DNA of 64,000 bases from Diplonema papillatum (lineage: Eukaryota > Euglenozoa > Diplonemea > Diplonemida > Diplonemidae): NCBI GenBank assembly GCA_030068145.1, contig JAPJBO010000209.1, positions 186,001-250,000 on the forward strand, given 5' to 3'. The notes under the pieces are model-generated. The model was not told where the DNA came from. It was given only the letters and a program-made list of their open reading frames with translations, and made no database searches. Position 1 is the first letter of the stretch, and each line of letters opens with the position of its first letter. Shown one piece after another: positions 32,370-42,640 of this stretch. A program made the translations under genes and the position numbers.

Positions 32370-33082
32370 AAATTTTTTTCTTGGGGGCCACCGGCCCCGC
32401 GGCAGCGTTTTCCGGAAAGACACAAGGTTTTGACCCTGCATGTTATATCGTCGACGGCACACAAAAAGGCAACCTTCCAAATCGACAGCGGCGCGGGAGC
32501 GGCAATGAGCGACACGCACGAGTAAGCACGTTCTTGCAATCCCCCCCTTTATATCGTCGACCGCACACAAAAAGGCAACCTTCCAAATCGACAGCGGCGC
32601 AATGAGCGACACGCACGAGTAAGCACGTTCTTGCAATCCGCCCCTTTATCATGCAGGGTCAAAACCTTGTGTCTTTTTTAAATGCTGCCGCGGGGCCAAT
32701 GGCCCCAGGGATTATCCTGCATGGTTAAAAAATTATTTCTTCACCAAAAAAAAGTGTTCTCAAAAAAGGCCGGTGAAAAAAGGTTTTTAACCACGGGAGT
32801 TTCTGGTTGAAAACTTTTTTGTGCCTGCAAGGCCAGTGTCACGGAGGCTAGAGGACCCGCAAGACCCACAGGTGGAGCCTACAACAAAGTGGCGAAGCAG
32901 CAACACTCCCACGAAGGTCGCATACCGGGATTGCAGGTCATCGAAAAAACCTCGCTCAACGTGGAAAAACAAATCTTTCCGGCCATGCTATAGACTTTTT
33001 AACCATGATTTTCCCGAATTTCGGGGATTAGAATAATCCCTGAATGGCCCCCCCCCCCCCAAAAAAAAATGGAATTTTTCTT

Positions 33083-33222
33083 TGTATAAGCACCTGCTTT
33101 GTAGGAAATGCTTGAGGAGACTGCCAGTTGCGATAGATCAAAGGAGGTAAATGTGCTGTAGCCCACACGAAACACAGGTAAATCTGGGTTTGGTGGCGGG
33201 CGTAAGCGTTCAACAAAAAATA
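33083..33222 (+). repeat. 211-bp family repeat, left part
   Basis: TATAAGCACCTGCTTTGTAGG through GGCGTAAGCGTTCAACAAAA matches the left two-thirds of the unit at 328. A C-run/A-run precedes it (33050-33070). Confidence 0.85.
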
Positions 33223-33389
33223 CTGCAGTGTTTGTTCCAAAATTTTAAAATTTAAAAAACCCATTTTTTTTCCGGAAAGAAATGGGTGGCCATTTACCAA
33301 AAAGACACAAGGTTTTGACCCTGCATGTTATATCGTTCGACCGCGCACAAATGACACCCTTCCAAATCGACAGCGGCGCGAGAGCGGCA

Positions 33390-33541
33390 ATGAGCGACAC
33401 GCACGAGTCGAAGGCCTCGGAACGGGCCGCGATGGCCGTCCATTCGAAGATCAACGTGCACGCGCTGCCGGTCCGCGGGTTCCTCGACCAGAACGTGGCC
33501 CCCGCCCTCCTCGAAGGGCTCGCGATTATCGCAAAAGAAAG
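33390..33541 (+). CDS. DPY30: Dpy-30-domain protein, first exon or fragment
   Basis: From ATG 33390 the frame encodes about 50 residues with the Dpy-30 core LPVRGFLDQNVAPALLEGLA followed by IIAKER. Dpy-30 forms a small helical dimerisation domain in Set1/MLL histone methyltransferase complexes and in ciliary radial-spoke proteins. The usual continuation (P-x-N-P-[IV]-E-x-L-A-x-Y-L-L) is not encoded directly. A donor AAAG|GTGTGG lies at 33542. Unspliced, the frame runs to 33620 with PQPPIECV, which faintly resembles the family. An acceptor TTACAG at 33675 would give KERLNNPV then diverge. Unlike the upstream fragments, this copy has no GTAAGC donor after MSDTHE, as if an intron had been lost. 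Probably a partial or processed copy. Confidence 0.6.
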
Positions 33542-33620
33542 GTGTGGCGGCTTCCTTTCCCAGCCCCAACCGCCCATAGAGTGCGTGCACATGGGGGATC
33601 ACATTTTTTTTGTCGTATAA

Positions 33621-34212
33621 GATCGCAGATCTTAGAAGATTAATATATCCGACGAATACCTAACACTCGTTACAGGTTGAATAACCCCGTCGCTATCCGA
33701 AAACATCGTAACTTCACCCCTCGCTTGCCCACCCACCCTTGTGACCGGTAACAAGCAGTCTCTCCTGTTCTTGACCTTCAGCTGAGTGGTCAGGAGAGCC
33801 GCCGCGGTGCACCAGGTTTTAATCAGAAAGAAGACGTTGGTTGTTGCGGGCTACGGGCCTGACATAGGAAGGGCAATGTGTCGTCGGCGGTTGGGCCATG
33901 TAAGGTCCGACACTACTTGTGTGCCTCTCGCACGAGTCCCAACTCTTTTCTTTCTGCAGCGGTCTGTGACCGGGCACAGTCTGACTCTCCCGGTACGGGG
34001 TGGTCAGGAGAGGCCGTTGGAGCACCGCGGCTCGACCGCCGAGCGGTCTTCTTTCAATAAAACAAAACATTTTTCCCCATCTTTCCCCAAAGAAGGTGGC
34101 TAAAGCCCGTGCGGGCACGTCGGCGTCGACGCAATGCCTGCCTTCGGTGCGTCAGCCGGACTCAGAGTCGCTCTTCCACGGCCGCCACTGGCTGGGGAGA
34201 GGAGTTAGTTCG
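33621..34212. other. 3' flank of a LINE relic, with a small duplication
   Basis: GTGGTCAGGAGAG...GAGCACCGCGG near 33999 echoes GTGGTCAGGAGAGCCGCCGCGG near 33786. If the LINE at 34213 has a 3' UTR on the minus strand, it lies here. No clear poly-A tail is seen. Confidence 0.4.
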
Positions 34213-35860
34213 TCATCCCCCGTGTTGCCAGGTTCCGTCGAGGAGGACGACGACGACATCGCAGGGGACGAGACCGGAGAGGTACGGGGAGGGCTCTTCT
34301 TCTCGCTCCTGACTCTCCAGAGATGGGGGTCGAGCCGCCTCCGCGTCCTTGCGCAGTATCGCATATGTCGGGATGACATCGATCCGCTGCAAGTAGCGCA
34401 GGGCTGCCTCCGGGTGCTTGAAGAGCAGCTCCCATAGGCGAACTTCGATCGCGGCTGACCCGTCGAATCCAACTGCGTCCCACATAGCTGCCCGTGCTGC
34501 TCCCGACTCCGCGTGCCGACACGAGATGAAAATGTGTGGAAGGAAGTTATGGACCCGGTGTCCACAGAGGGGGCAGGGTCGGAAGTACTGCTCCTGCTCT
34601 GAGGCCGGGAGGCTCCTATACCCCGTAAAGTACCGGGTGATAAAGAGACCGTGGTGCATCGTTCGGAACTGGCGGATTTCCTTCTCTGCCCTCACGGTCA
34701 GTTTGTCCGGCACTGGGATCTTGCGTCCTCCAACGATCTTTACGAACGGCATGCCTACAGCAAGGCGGCGAGCCCTCACGATCGCACCTTTAGCTCCCCT
34801 CTCGCCGTCCTCCCTGAGCAAAAACAGCTTGAAGCGGTTCGTCGCTTCGACGTATGAGAGCGGCGGCGGGCGGGAAACTCCGGCAGCGAGGGTCAGGTTG
34901 GGGGACTGCGTCAGTTGGCGGGCTAGCAGAGCAGCCTTCTTCGCCAGCTTGTCAGCGCGGTCGTTCCCGGGGAGCTTGCAGTGACCGAACACGAACTGCA
35001 GGACCAGAATATACCCCCTCCTGGCGATACTGCAAAGTTTCAGCCAGATCAGCTGGTTCATGAACCGCTTCTGTCGGTGGCGGCCGGGGGCGAGGTCTCT
35101 CAGAAGCGACTGCGAGTCGCTGAGCACCCACGCCACCTTAGGTTCATCAGATGCCACCTGGGCGGTGGGCGAGAGGTAAACGGGCGGTACATCGGGATTT
35201 CACGGCTCCTTTTGTTGAGGCGCGCGCGCGCGTTCAGTTCCGCGAACTTCAAGAGCAGCAGACTGCACCTCGGACCAGACAGATCGCCGCATCGACATCT
35301 TTTCGCACAGGGTGCCAAGCCTGTACTCGATGTACCCGTGGATCGAGAGCACGCGGGCCTCTCTCTGCGCAATGAAGGCCGACACCCCTTTCTTGCAGCC
35401 CAGTGCGTACGACAGGGCTACTCTGTGTCGGCTCTCGAGTAAAGCCAGAAGGAGAAAATTGGGACAACCATGGCTGGGGAGGAGGAAAGAACCGTAAGCA
35501 GCAAGGCAGTGCGTTACGACCGGGAGGACGTACGTCAGGTACACCTTGCGGTTCGTGCAGACGCTGAGGTTCCAGGACTTCATGCACGTTCTCCGCAGGA
35601 TGATCATTCTCTCCGACAGCCTTTCCAAGACGTTTTCCACGTGCGGGCGGAAGGAGAGGTTGTTGTCGGTGATCAGGCCTAGGAAGCGGTGCTGTTTGAC
35701 CCACCGCAGGGAGGTAACCACCTTGACCTTGGAAGTTGCACATCTTGGACGGAGATCGTTTTGCGACCTGACCGGGATTCCGTTGCGGGCGGCGACGTGT
35801 TTGCCGTGATGTGCCTTCAAGTCGCCATTCGAAACGAAGCTGCAGTTCTTGAACCCCCAG
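34213..35860 (-). pseudogene. 5'-truncated non-LTR retrotransposon: RT thumb, RNase H and zinc finger
   Basis: On the minus strand, 35220-35720 encodes an RT thumb-like segment (HRFLGLITDNNLSFRPHVEN, then TYVLPVVTHCLAAYG). A second frame, 35157-34213, carries RNase H motifs (LSDSQSLLRDL and GHCKLPGNDRADKLAKKA) and a terminal CPLCG...H...C finger. The two parts are in different frames and the endonuclease and RT catalytic core are absent, so the copy is dead. It is a different lineage from the element at 36.7-42.6 kb, judged by the protein sequence. Confidence 0.8.
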
Positions 35861-36700
35861 CTTGTGTCTTGGGGGTCGAGACAGAGTTCAGCGGTGGTGG
35901 AGTCGAACACGAGGTGAGGCAGAGCAGGCAAGCTCGATACCCCCCCTATACCCCCCTTGTCTTTCGTTACTCCCCCTCCTACCCACCTTTTCACCTGTTT
36001 CGAAGAAAGTCGATCGCAAACGCCGGATCAGCCGCAAACACCGGAACTACCGCAAGGACTATCGACGCCGTCACAAACACAAACCCGGCACGCAAGCCCA
36101 CCAGCAAACATCCCACGAACACAAGAACGCAGCTTCCAAAACGAAATGGTTCTTCAATGCCGCCATTGTGGCGTAACAACAACAAGATCTGGCAACCCGT
36201 TTGCCAACCAGTTCGGTGTGGGTGTGCATGAACGGTCCAAGTCCAGACAGAAACTAGCCCAGCATCTACCTGGCGCGCCTGACCCAGCGAGCTACGAGGG
36301 TCCAAAAATACAACCTGCTCCTTTTCTTTTTTAGAAACATTTTCTCCTTTACTTTGATCATAGGTGTCACGGCAAGTTTTGGCAGCCGCTGCTTAACAAA
36401 ATTTGACTTGTGGATCTACATCTGAATGACACCTCAATACAAAAAAAGGTGTCGACAACTAACAAGTAAAGTAATTAAAAAAACTACGCATTTCTTTTAT
36501 TTTCCCGGCACAAGCAGCCCAGTAAAGCTGGCCTCTTCCTCTCCTTTCCTTTTTTGGTTTCTTCCTTTGATGACGGCACCATGTCTTCAATTTGTTTCCA
36601 AAAAAGAAAGGATAGAAGGAAAAGGTGCCTCATCTAAAAAAAAAACCACGGGGGTCGTGCGTACAGCATTTTTCCGGGTTACCAAAAAAAAAAAAAAGGC
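35861..36700. other. Stretch with no recognised gene
   Basis: Contains short frames, a TTTTGGCAGCCGCTGCTTAAC segment (36379) related to 28911, and A-runs at 36635 and 36686. Confidence 0.45.
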
Positions 36701-37055
36701 TTTTTTTTTTTTTTTTTGAACTCAGGAACCAGTTTGGAAGCAGAAGCAGCGAACTAACGGGGCCTAAGCTAGAAAACTGGCGGCCAGGGGGGAAACCAAT
36801 CTACACGAATGAACGGAGACCGGAAGCTGGCCTATCGCAGGGCATTTCCTGCACGGTGGGAGATTAACTAGGGAGGAAGCACGGGGTTTTGAGCGTGGGT
36901 GTGGAGTTTACATCTATTTTCTGTACAGTCTACTACGTTTCTTCTGTTGTATCATGTATTTGTCTTGTTGCAGATCTTGGGTTCAAATATGGCTGGCAAC
37001 ACCGGTTTCGCGGGGAAGAGCTTTGGCGCGAGCTCATCTCGGTTGTCTCAGCCGT

Positions 37056-40000
37056 CTACAACTTGTCTACTGTACAGCATTTACATATCGGGTTCGTAAT
37101 CACCCGTTTCCAGCAGCATTTGTATAGTATTTTCGCAGCTGTTCGCTCAAATAGGTCACGCAGTCCCAGTTTCCCGGGAAAGTACTTCGATCGTGTAGGT
37201 TTTATTGCCGTACAGCTAATTAGGATGTGCTCTAGTAGATTGTCAGCCTTTTCTTTGCAGTGCCAGCAGGTACTGCATCGGATATGCCGTTTTCTGTTTT
37301 CATTGCTGCACAGGTGTTCTTTGTTCAGGCTCGAATGCCCACATCGAATTTGTAGCAGAAAAGTACGTTGTTTGAGAGAGAGGTTGCCGGGCAGTTTGGC
37401 AGGTAGGCTTTGGTTGGTGGCTCGGTAGTGATGGCCTTGCGGTCTTTTACTGTACCAAATTTGTCTAACTGATTCAATGGTCCGTGCTTTGACTGAGTTC
37501 AGGTCAATGGGCACCAATTTGATGTTTCCTGGGTGAGGGGGCTTCTTTTGTACAAATTTAGCAATCTTGTCGGCGTCTTCGTTGCCTTGTATCCCGCAGT
37601 GGGAGGGCACGTGCACGACATGTATTGTTGCGTTTCTAGAGAGCAGGCAGTGCCACCTTTTCCAGATCATTTCGGACGTTTTGTCGTACTGTCTTTTTAT
37701 TCCCTTCTCGAGAATTCGTAGCACTGACTGTGAATCCGAACAGATAGCTATCCTGGGGTGGGTTAGATTCGGTAGCTGTGCTAGGAGATACGGGAGCAAC
37801 TCAGTCGCCAGCAGTTGGGCTACCATTTCTGTGCGAAAAACCGAGGCATGAGCACCGCCGCTACATCCTACAGCAAAGGTTGACCCCGAGAGGCGAAATA
37901 GTTGTAACGTGAAACGGCCTTTTAGAATTGTAGTGGGGAGTTTGATGGTCCTTGTCTGGTCGAAGCCGGTGATTTGTATGACGCACGCTGAGCCAGTGTG
38001 CAAGTCAAGGGGGGCTTTTGACCCATCAGTGTATATCAACAAGTCGTACGGGCCATTCTGATGGAGGAATAATTCGGTTATCTGTCTGTTGACTAGCGGT
38101 GTATTTGATTTTTTAACCCCAGGGATGTTGGTTGTAAACTTGGTTAACGGTGCCGCTATGTGTTCAGGGGTGAGCGGTTCGGTGATGTGACTTTGTCGGG
38201 CCACACCGTTGAGGCCTGCTTGTTCCAGCACCAGTTGAGCTCTTGCCAGCATTTTTCCTTTATTCCAATGTTGCGTGGCGCATTGGCGTTTGGCCAGTGA
38301 ATCTTTTTGTCGCCTTATATTTTCTACCAGGGCTACGCACTTGACGTCAGCGATGAGATTGAACGGTAGGACCCGTGTCTCTAGGTGCAGTGCATGGAGA
38401 GGGGTGGATTGGGGAAGTCCGGACACGATCCTGAGTGCTCTATTGTGATCGGCCTTGAGCAGGCTCATGTTGCTATCGCTGATCGAGTGTCCGTAAATCG
38501 CCAAGCCATATGTCAGGACGGGGAGGGAATACGTGAGATACAGAGTTCTAAGGATTTCTTGATGATTCATTGCTAGCCGGGGCTTCAGCTCATTTAGAAC
38601 AGCCAAGCGAGAGTAAAAGCGTTTTCTAATTGTCTGTACATGGGGGTCAAAGGAAAGAGAGTTGTCCATGATAACACCGAGGTATCTTGCACTAGTGACG
38701 TTGGGAATGCATTTGGACACAACTAATAGAATTCTTTCTTGAGTTCGCATAACCTGTGCAAGGGTCTCATAATCATGTACCTCGAATCCGTTGCATTCTG
38801 TTATCAACAACCCATCCAACGAATGAAGTTGCTGGTGCTCGAGTGCTTTTTGTGACAGTTTGAAGGTCAGCGTTTCTTCGTCAAAGAGGTCTGTCGGCAG
38901 GAGTCCAATGGCCCGCAAGATTGATTTGTCTAGGGTGGTCAATTTCAAGGTTGACTTCAGGCTAATTGGGAAGTGTTCGATTGTACTTTCTGACGTGGGC
39001 GGCACGTGGATTAATTGAGACTTGGTTGCTGAGAGAGTAAGATCGAACCTGGTGGCCCAGGATTCAATGGTGTCAGTGACTGTCTGGACCATTTCTTTGA
39101 GCTGTGCAACATCCTTATGTCTGCAAACGACCGCAAGATCATCAGCAAATAATGCGAAGAACAGCCCTGGGAATTTTTCTTCAAGTTCTCGTGCAAGGGA
39201 CTCGATGTAAACCAAAAAAAGTGGCGGGGCAAGTACTGTACCCTGTAATACCCCTTTGTTTAGCTTGAACCGTTTTCCATGAGTACCGTTGACATTTACA
39301 AACGCTTTTCTGCCCCGTAGGAATTCATGGAGCCACGAATGTAGCTTGCCCTGCACACCCAAGCTGCTCAACTTGTCCATGAGTTTTGATTTGTTGATTG
39401 TATCGAAAGCTTTGGTTATGTCAAAGAGAAGGAGTACAGAGTGTTCATTGTTATTGATTGCTTGCTCTAATTCTAGGTGGGCTGCAGCGATTTGCTCCTC
39501 GGCTGATCTACCCTTTTGAAAACCGGCTTGGGAAACATGTAATTTGTCATGCAAGACGTGCCGTAGTCTCACGTGAATTACTCGTTCAAAGAGCTTCGCC
39601 AGGCAACTGGTAAGGGAGATCGGCCTATAGGAGTCAATATCTTCCGGGGGCTTTCCTGGTTTATTCAACATCATCATTTGGGCCAGTTTCCAGTCTCGTG
39701 GTACAACGGCCTTGCACCATGACAAGTTGAACAAGCGCAGTAATGTTTCTTTGGCTTGTAAACCCAGGTTCAACAGCATTAGGTTGTTGACGCCATCAGG
39801 TCCGCTACTTGTCGTTGGTTTCAGGTCTGCGACGCCCCATTCTAGCTCCGACATTGTGAGGGGGGTATCCTGCGTTGTTGTGTAACAAGTTCTGTCGTAA
39901 CTCGGCAGTTCTTCCCCTTCACTGACGTTCGCTAGGTATTGCCCCATTAAGTCAGCCTTCTTCCTGTCATCAAAGATAGTAGTTCCTTGTACGATAAGTG

Positions 40001-41324
40001 GTGGAATCACACAGTCAGGCTTCTCCTCCGAGCTCACCTGTATCGCTTTATAGGCCTGTCTGATGGTGGAGATCCGAGAGAGTCGAGAGGTATTCGTTGC
40101 CAGTGCTTTGGTTTTTTCTTCAGCGATCAGACCATTAATTCTATTTTGGGCTGCTTGCAGAGAGTTCTCTAGGTCAGTACACGAAATTCCAACTACTTTG
40201 TTGCGCATAATTTCAGCACGTAGCAGGTCTCTTTCTTGCATTGCCTCCTTAACTGCCTCAGTAAACCAGGTATTACCCCGTCTCTTACCACAACGAGGCA
40301 CGCACTTATCTCTTGTCGAGATCAATGACTTCGTAAACCGTTTTGTCAGCGTTGTAGTGTCATTTATTGATTCGAGGCGCCGCTGCTGACAGTCAACATC
40401 CGCCATGTACTGTCCCCAGTCAGCTTTGCCCCAGGCGAAGTCATTCACGTGTTTAGGTTCATTTGGAAACAAACAAGGAAGAGATACAAGCATAGGAAGA
40501 TGGTCAGAGCCACCAGACCGCTTCAGTACCCTCCAGTTGGCTGACTCCCACTCGATAGGCGCAAGAAATATGTCGGGTGATGTTTTTGATTGTGGTCGCG
40601 TAGAGATTGAGGGATCATTCAAGACAGCCAACTCAGATTGAAGTATCCATTCAAACAGAATTGGTGCAAGTCGATTACTAGGATGGTTAGTGGTAGCCCT
40701 GTTTTCCCACAAGGGATGATGGAGGTTCACATCGCCCCCAATGATGGCTGAGGAGGAAGGCAATAGAGTCGGATCAAAGTAGTCAGTACGCTCCTCTCCC
40801 GGGTTGGACCGTACTATGGGTGGTTTGTACAAGTTGACAACCCTGAGAGACGAGCCATCAGGTAAGAATACCTCCACATCCAATCTTTCTGTTGGGTCAT
40901 TTACATTTGCCAGCTGAAAATCATGTTTTCTCTCAAATTTTATATTATCACGGACGAGCGTGAGTAACCCACCTGCTACCGTCGGTTTTGCAGTTCCGTT
41001 TCTCCTGATTGTCCGGTCACGGCGTTCAACCTTGAAACCTGGAACGATTACGACCTCTTCGGGTGGTATCAACACTTCCTGCAGCAGGAGGATGTCCAGA
41101 TTGTACCGTTGGATGAGTTCGAGAACAAACTCTTTCCTCACCCTCCAGCTGTGACAATTAAAACAGAGGACTCGAAGCCAGCTGTTTTCTACCGTTTTTG
41201 GACCCGGGTTTGGGTGTATGTCTCCACACCGTGCTAAAGGAACACCGTGTGAGGATGCGTGTTTTTTGCGGTGTGCAGTCCGGCAGGAAGGAAGAGAAGC
41301 GTTGGCTAGCGTTGATGTGATGAC
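37056..41324 (-). CDS. LINE ORF2: 2A-like motif, endonuclease, reverse transcriptase, RNase H, zinc finger
   Basis: The frame is open from the codon after ORF1's UGA to 37056, 1422 codons, with no ATG before the endonuclease. About 32 codons in is CGDIHPNPGP, a 2A-like (D-x-x-x-NPGP) ribosome-skipping motif. Then come: an APE-type endonuclease starting LRVLCFNCHSW with LLLQEV, GGDVNLHHPLW and GGSDHLPM; a reverse transcriptase with FADD at 39138-39149; RNase H with IYTDGSK, FRTEMVA, CSDSQSV and SHCGIQGNEDADK; and a CSTCWHC...H...C finger. Every catalytic residue I can check is present. The enzyme nicks DNA and copies its RNA by target-primed reverse transcription. An RNase H domain fits I/ingi-like lineages rather than L1 or CR1. 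Confidence 0.9.
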   Translation of the reverse strand, partial: VITSTLANASLPSCRTAHRKKHASSHGVPLARCGDIHPNPGPKTVENSWLRVLCFNCHSWRVRKEFVLELIQRYNLDILLLQEVLIPPEEVVIVPGFKVERRDRTIRRNGTAKPTVAGGLLTLVRDNIKFERKHDFQLANVNDPTERLDVEVFLPDGSSLRVVNLYKPPIVRSNPGEERTDYFDPTLLPSSSAIIGGDVNLHHPLWENRATTNHPSNRLAPILFEWILQSELAVLNDPSISTRPQSKTSPDIFLAPIEWESANWRVLKRSGGSDHLPMLVSLPCLFPNEPKHVNDFAWGKADWGQYMADVDCQQRRLESINDTTTLTKRFTKSLISTRDKCVPRCGKRRGNTWFTEAVKEAMQERDLLRAEIMRNKVVGISCTDLENSLQAAQNRINGLIAEEKTKALATNTSRLSRISTIRQAYKAIQVSSEEKPDCVIPPLIVQGTTIFDDRKKADLMGQYLANVSEGEELPSYDRTCYTTTQDTPLTMSELEWGVADLKPTTSSGPDGVNNLMLLNLGLQAKETLLRLFNLSWCKAVVPRDWKLAQMMMLNKPGKPPEDIDSYRPISLTSCLAKLFERVIHVRLRHVLHDKLHVSQAGFQKGRSAEEQIAAAHLELEQAINNNEHSVLLLFDITKAFDTINKSKLMDKLSSLGVQGKLHSWLHEFLRGRKAFVNVNGTHGKRFKLNKGVLQGTVLAPPLFLVYIESLARELEEKFPGLFFALFADDLAVVCRHKDVAQLKEMVQTVTDTIESWATRFDLTLSATKSQLIHVPPTSESTIEHFPISLKSTLKLTTLDKSILRAIGLLPTDLFDEETLTFKLSQKALEHQQLHSLDGLLITECNGFEVHDYETLAQVMRTQERILLVVSKCIPNVTSARYLGVIMDNSLSFDPHVQTIRKRFYSRLAVLNELKPRLAMNHQEILRTLYLTYSLPVLTYGLAIYGHSISDSNMSLLKADHNRALRIVSGLPQSTPLHALHLETRVLPFNLIADVKCVALVENIRRQKDSLAKRQCATQHWNKGKMLARAQLVLEQAGLNGVARQSHITEPLTPEHIAAPLTKFTTNIPGVKKSNTPLVNRQITELFLHQNGPYDLLIYTDGSKAPLDLHTGSACVIQITGFDQTRTIKLPTTILKGRFTLQLFRLSGSTFAVGCSGGAHASVFRTEMVAQLLATELLPYLLAQLPNLTHPRIAICSDSQSVLRILEKGIKRQYDKTSEMIWKRWHCLLSRNATIHVVHVPSHCGIQGNEDADKIAKFVQKKPPHPGNIKLVPIDLNSVKARTIESVRQIWYSKRPQGHHYRATNQSLPAKLPGNLSLKQRTFLLQIRCGHSSLNKEHLCSNENRKRHIRCSTCWHCKEKADNLLEHILISCTAIKPTRSKYFPGKLGLRDLFERTAAKILYKCCWKRVITNPICKCCTVDKL

Positions 41325-42593
41325 TCAATGCTTGCTACCTCCTTTCTTGCCGGCCTTAGCCACTGGTCTGACTTTTTCTCCTTCTGGGGGGGTTGCCTCC
41401 CTCTTGCGGCGGGAAGGTGGTGGCTCCTCTGTGGAGTCTTCATCAGTGCTGTCATCCGCAACTTGTGACTTTTTTTTCGAAGGACAACCTTTTCCTTTTT
41501 TCTTTTGATCTTCCTCCCTCCAAGATTGGAGCATTTCTCGAGTGTCATCCTGCTGCTGCCGCAGCATAACGCCGAACGTCGATGCCAGCTCAGCCGTCGT
41601 CCTCGACATCGCCTTCTCAATCTGTTGATTGAGGTCGCTGCGCAGCGTCTTGGTCGCGTCGTCGATCTTGCACGACTGCGTCTTCGCCGATTCCTCCAAG
41701 GAGTTTGCGAGCTCCTTTCTCAAGGAGTCGTTTTGGGCGTTGATTGATTGTTTGAGCTTTTCGAGCTCAGTCTGCGTTACGAACTTGTTGTTCGTCAGAA
41801 TTGTCGGACCGGTGGGTTTGGCGGTGGGGGTGTTGCTTGTTCTATCATTGGCGACTGGGGGTTGGTTGCGGGGTCTGTCGGTGCGTTCAACAGTGAGTTG
41901 GGCGCCATCGACGTAGACTTCGGCGTTGGGGGGGTCGTCAACACTCTTGACTACCCAGTGGCGTCCTTCATCGGCTTCCACGGGTCTAGCAACTAAGGCA
42001 GACCAGCCCATCTTCTCCAAGGCTCGGGCGATCTGCTCTTTTCGGGCGGTGGCCGGAACCCCCTTCACCAAGAAGAAGCGACCCTTGTCCGTCTGACCGC
42101 CAACAAGAGCCACCACTGCTTCCAAGTGCGCTGCCCCTTCTTCCACACGTATCCCAAAACCTCTCCTGGAGACCACCAGTCCCCAGTGCTGTGTCACGTC
42201 CACGCGGCCCATCCTTCTGACAGCTTCATCAGCTTCACCCACGTCCAGTCCACTCATCCACACCACGTCGAACTTCTTCCGGGCCTCGAATGTCTCCTTA
42301 GAGACTAGACTTTTCACGAACAGCTTCTCGCGGCCGGACCCCCGTAGCAGCTTCTCAGCGAGACCTGCCCCCGAAAAGCAGAGCATCGAAAACACTTCCC
42401 CCGAGCCGACGTTCCGGATTTCAGGTCTTGCAAGCCTGAACTGGGCCGTTGCACCAAACAATTTCACCAGACGCAACTTGACTTCCTTGATCATGTCGTC
42501 TTGATCTCCGAAAAGCACCGTTTCAACCGCCCGGTGGATCTCAACCACCACTCCTGTCGACGCTTCCCAGACACCCGTTGTGGTTCTTGCCAT
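41325..42593 (-). CDS. LINE ORF1: RNA-binding/chaperone-like protein
   Basis: 422 codons from ATG 42593 (MARTTTGVWEAS) to TGA at 41327-41325. A middle segment, RFFLVKGVPATARKEQIARA followed by a GW motif and HWVVKSVDDPP, has the order of strands and helices of an RRM-like fold. A coiled-coil-like region (TELEKLKQSINAQNDSLRKE) follows, then a basic, acidic-patched tail ending KAGKKGGSKH. No CCHC knuckle is seen. ORF1 proteins bind element RNA and form particles with ORF2. The next codons continue in the same frame as ORF2. Confidence 0.8.
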   Translation of the reverse strand: MARTTTGVWEASTGVVVEIHRAVETVLFGDQDDMIKEVKLRLVKLFGATAQFRLARPEIRNVGSGEVFSMLCFSGAGLAEKLLRGSGREKLFVKSLVSKETFEARKKFDVVWMSGLDVGEADEAVRRMGRVDVTQHWGLVVSRRGFGIRVEEGAAHLEAVVALVGGQTDKGRFFLVKGVPATARKEQIARALEKMGWSALVARPVEADEGRHWVVKSVDDPPNAEVYVDGAQLTVERTDRPRNQPPVANDRTSNTPTAKPTGPTILTNNKFVTQTELEKLKQSINAQNDSLRKELANSLEESAKTQSCKIDDATKTLRSDLNQQIEKAMSRTTAELASTFGVMLRQQQDDTREMLQSWREEDQKKKGKGCPSKKKSQVADDSTDEDSTEEPPPSRRKREATPPEGEKVRPVAKAGKKGGSKH

Positions 42594-42640
42594 TTTCCCG
42601 CTAAATTCAATTTTGCAGGGGGTGTTTTTTTTTTTCTTTT

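Larger units (their letters stand above)
31925..33330. repeat. Inverted-repeat region carrying Dpy-30-like 5' gene fragments
   Basis: AAAGACACAAGGTTTTGACC (then CTGCATG) occurs on the plus strand at about 32416 and 33302 and inverted at about 31990 and 32651. The inner pair, with arms of about 60 bases (32383-32443 and 32650-32711), encloses two tandem fragments with CGACAGCGGCGC...CAATGAGCGACACG, the 5' flank and first codons (MSDTHE) of the Dpy-30-like frame at 33390. A third fragment is at 31930-31965. In all three fragments the codons run into GA|GTAAGC, a good splice donor. The outer pair extends through GGGTGGCCATTT. Such nested inverted arms around gene pieces suggest capture by a terminal-inverted-repeat element. 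Confidence 0.7.
36701..42640 (-). mobile_element. Apparently full-length LINE with ORF1 and EN-RT-RNase H ORF2
   Basis: On the minus strand the element reads: a short 5' leader with a poly-purine tract (from about 42640), ORF1 (42593-41325), ORF2 in the same frame (41324-37056), about 340 bases of 3' UTR, and a tail seen as a T-run on the plus strand at 36702-36718. No frameshift or internal stop interrupts ORF2 and all catalytic motifs are present, so the copy may be young. I could not find a convincing target-site duplication. Confidence 0.85.
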
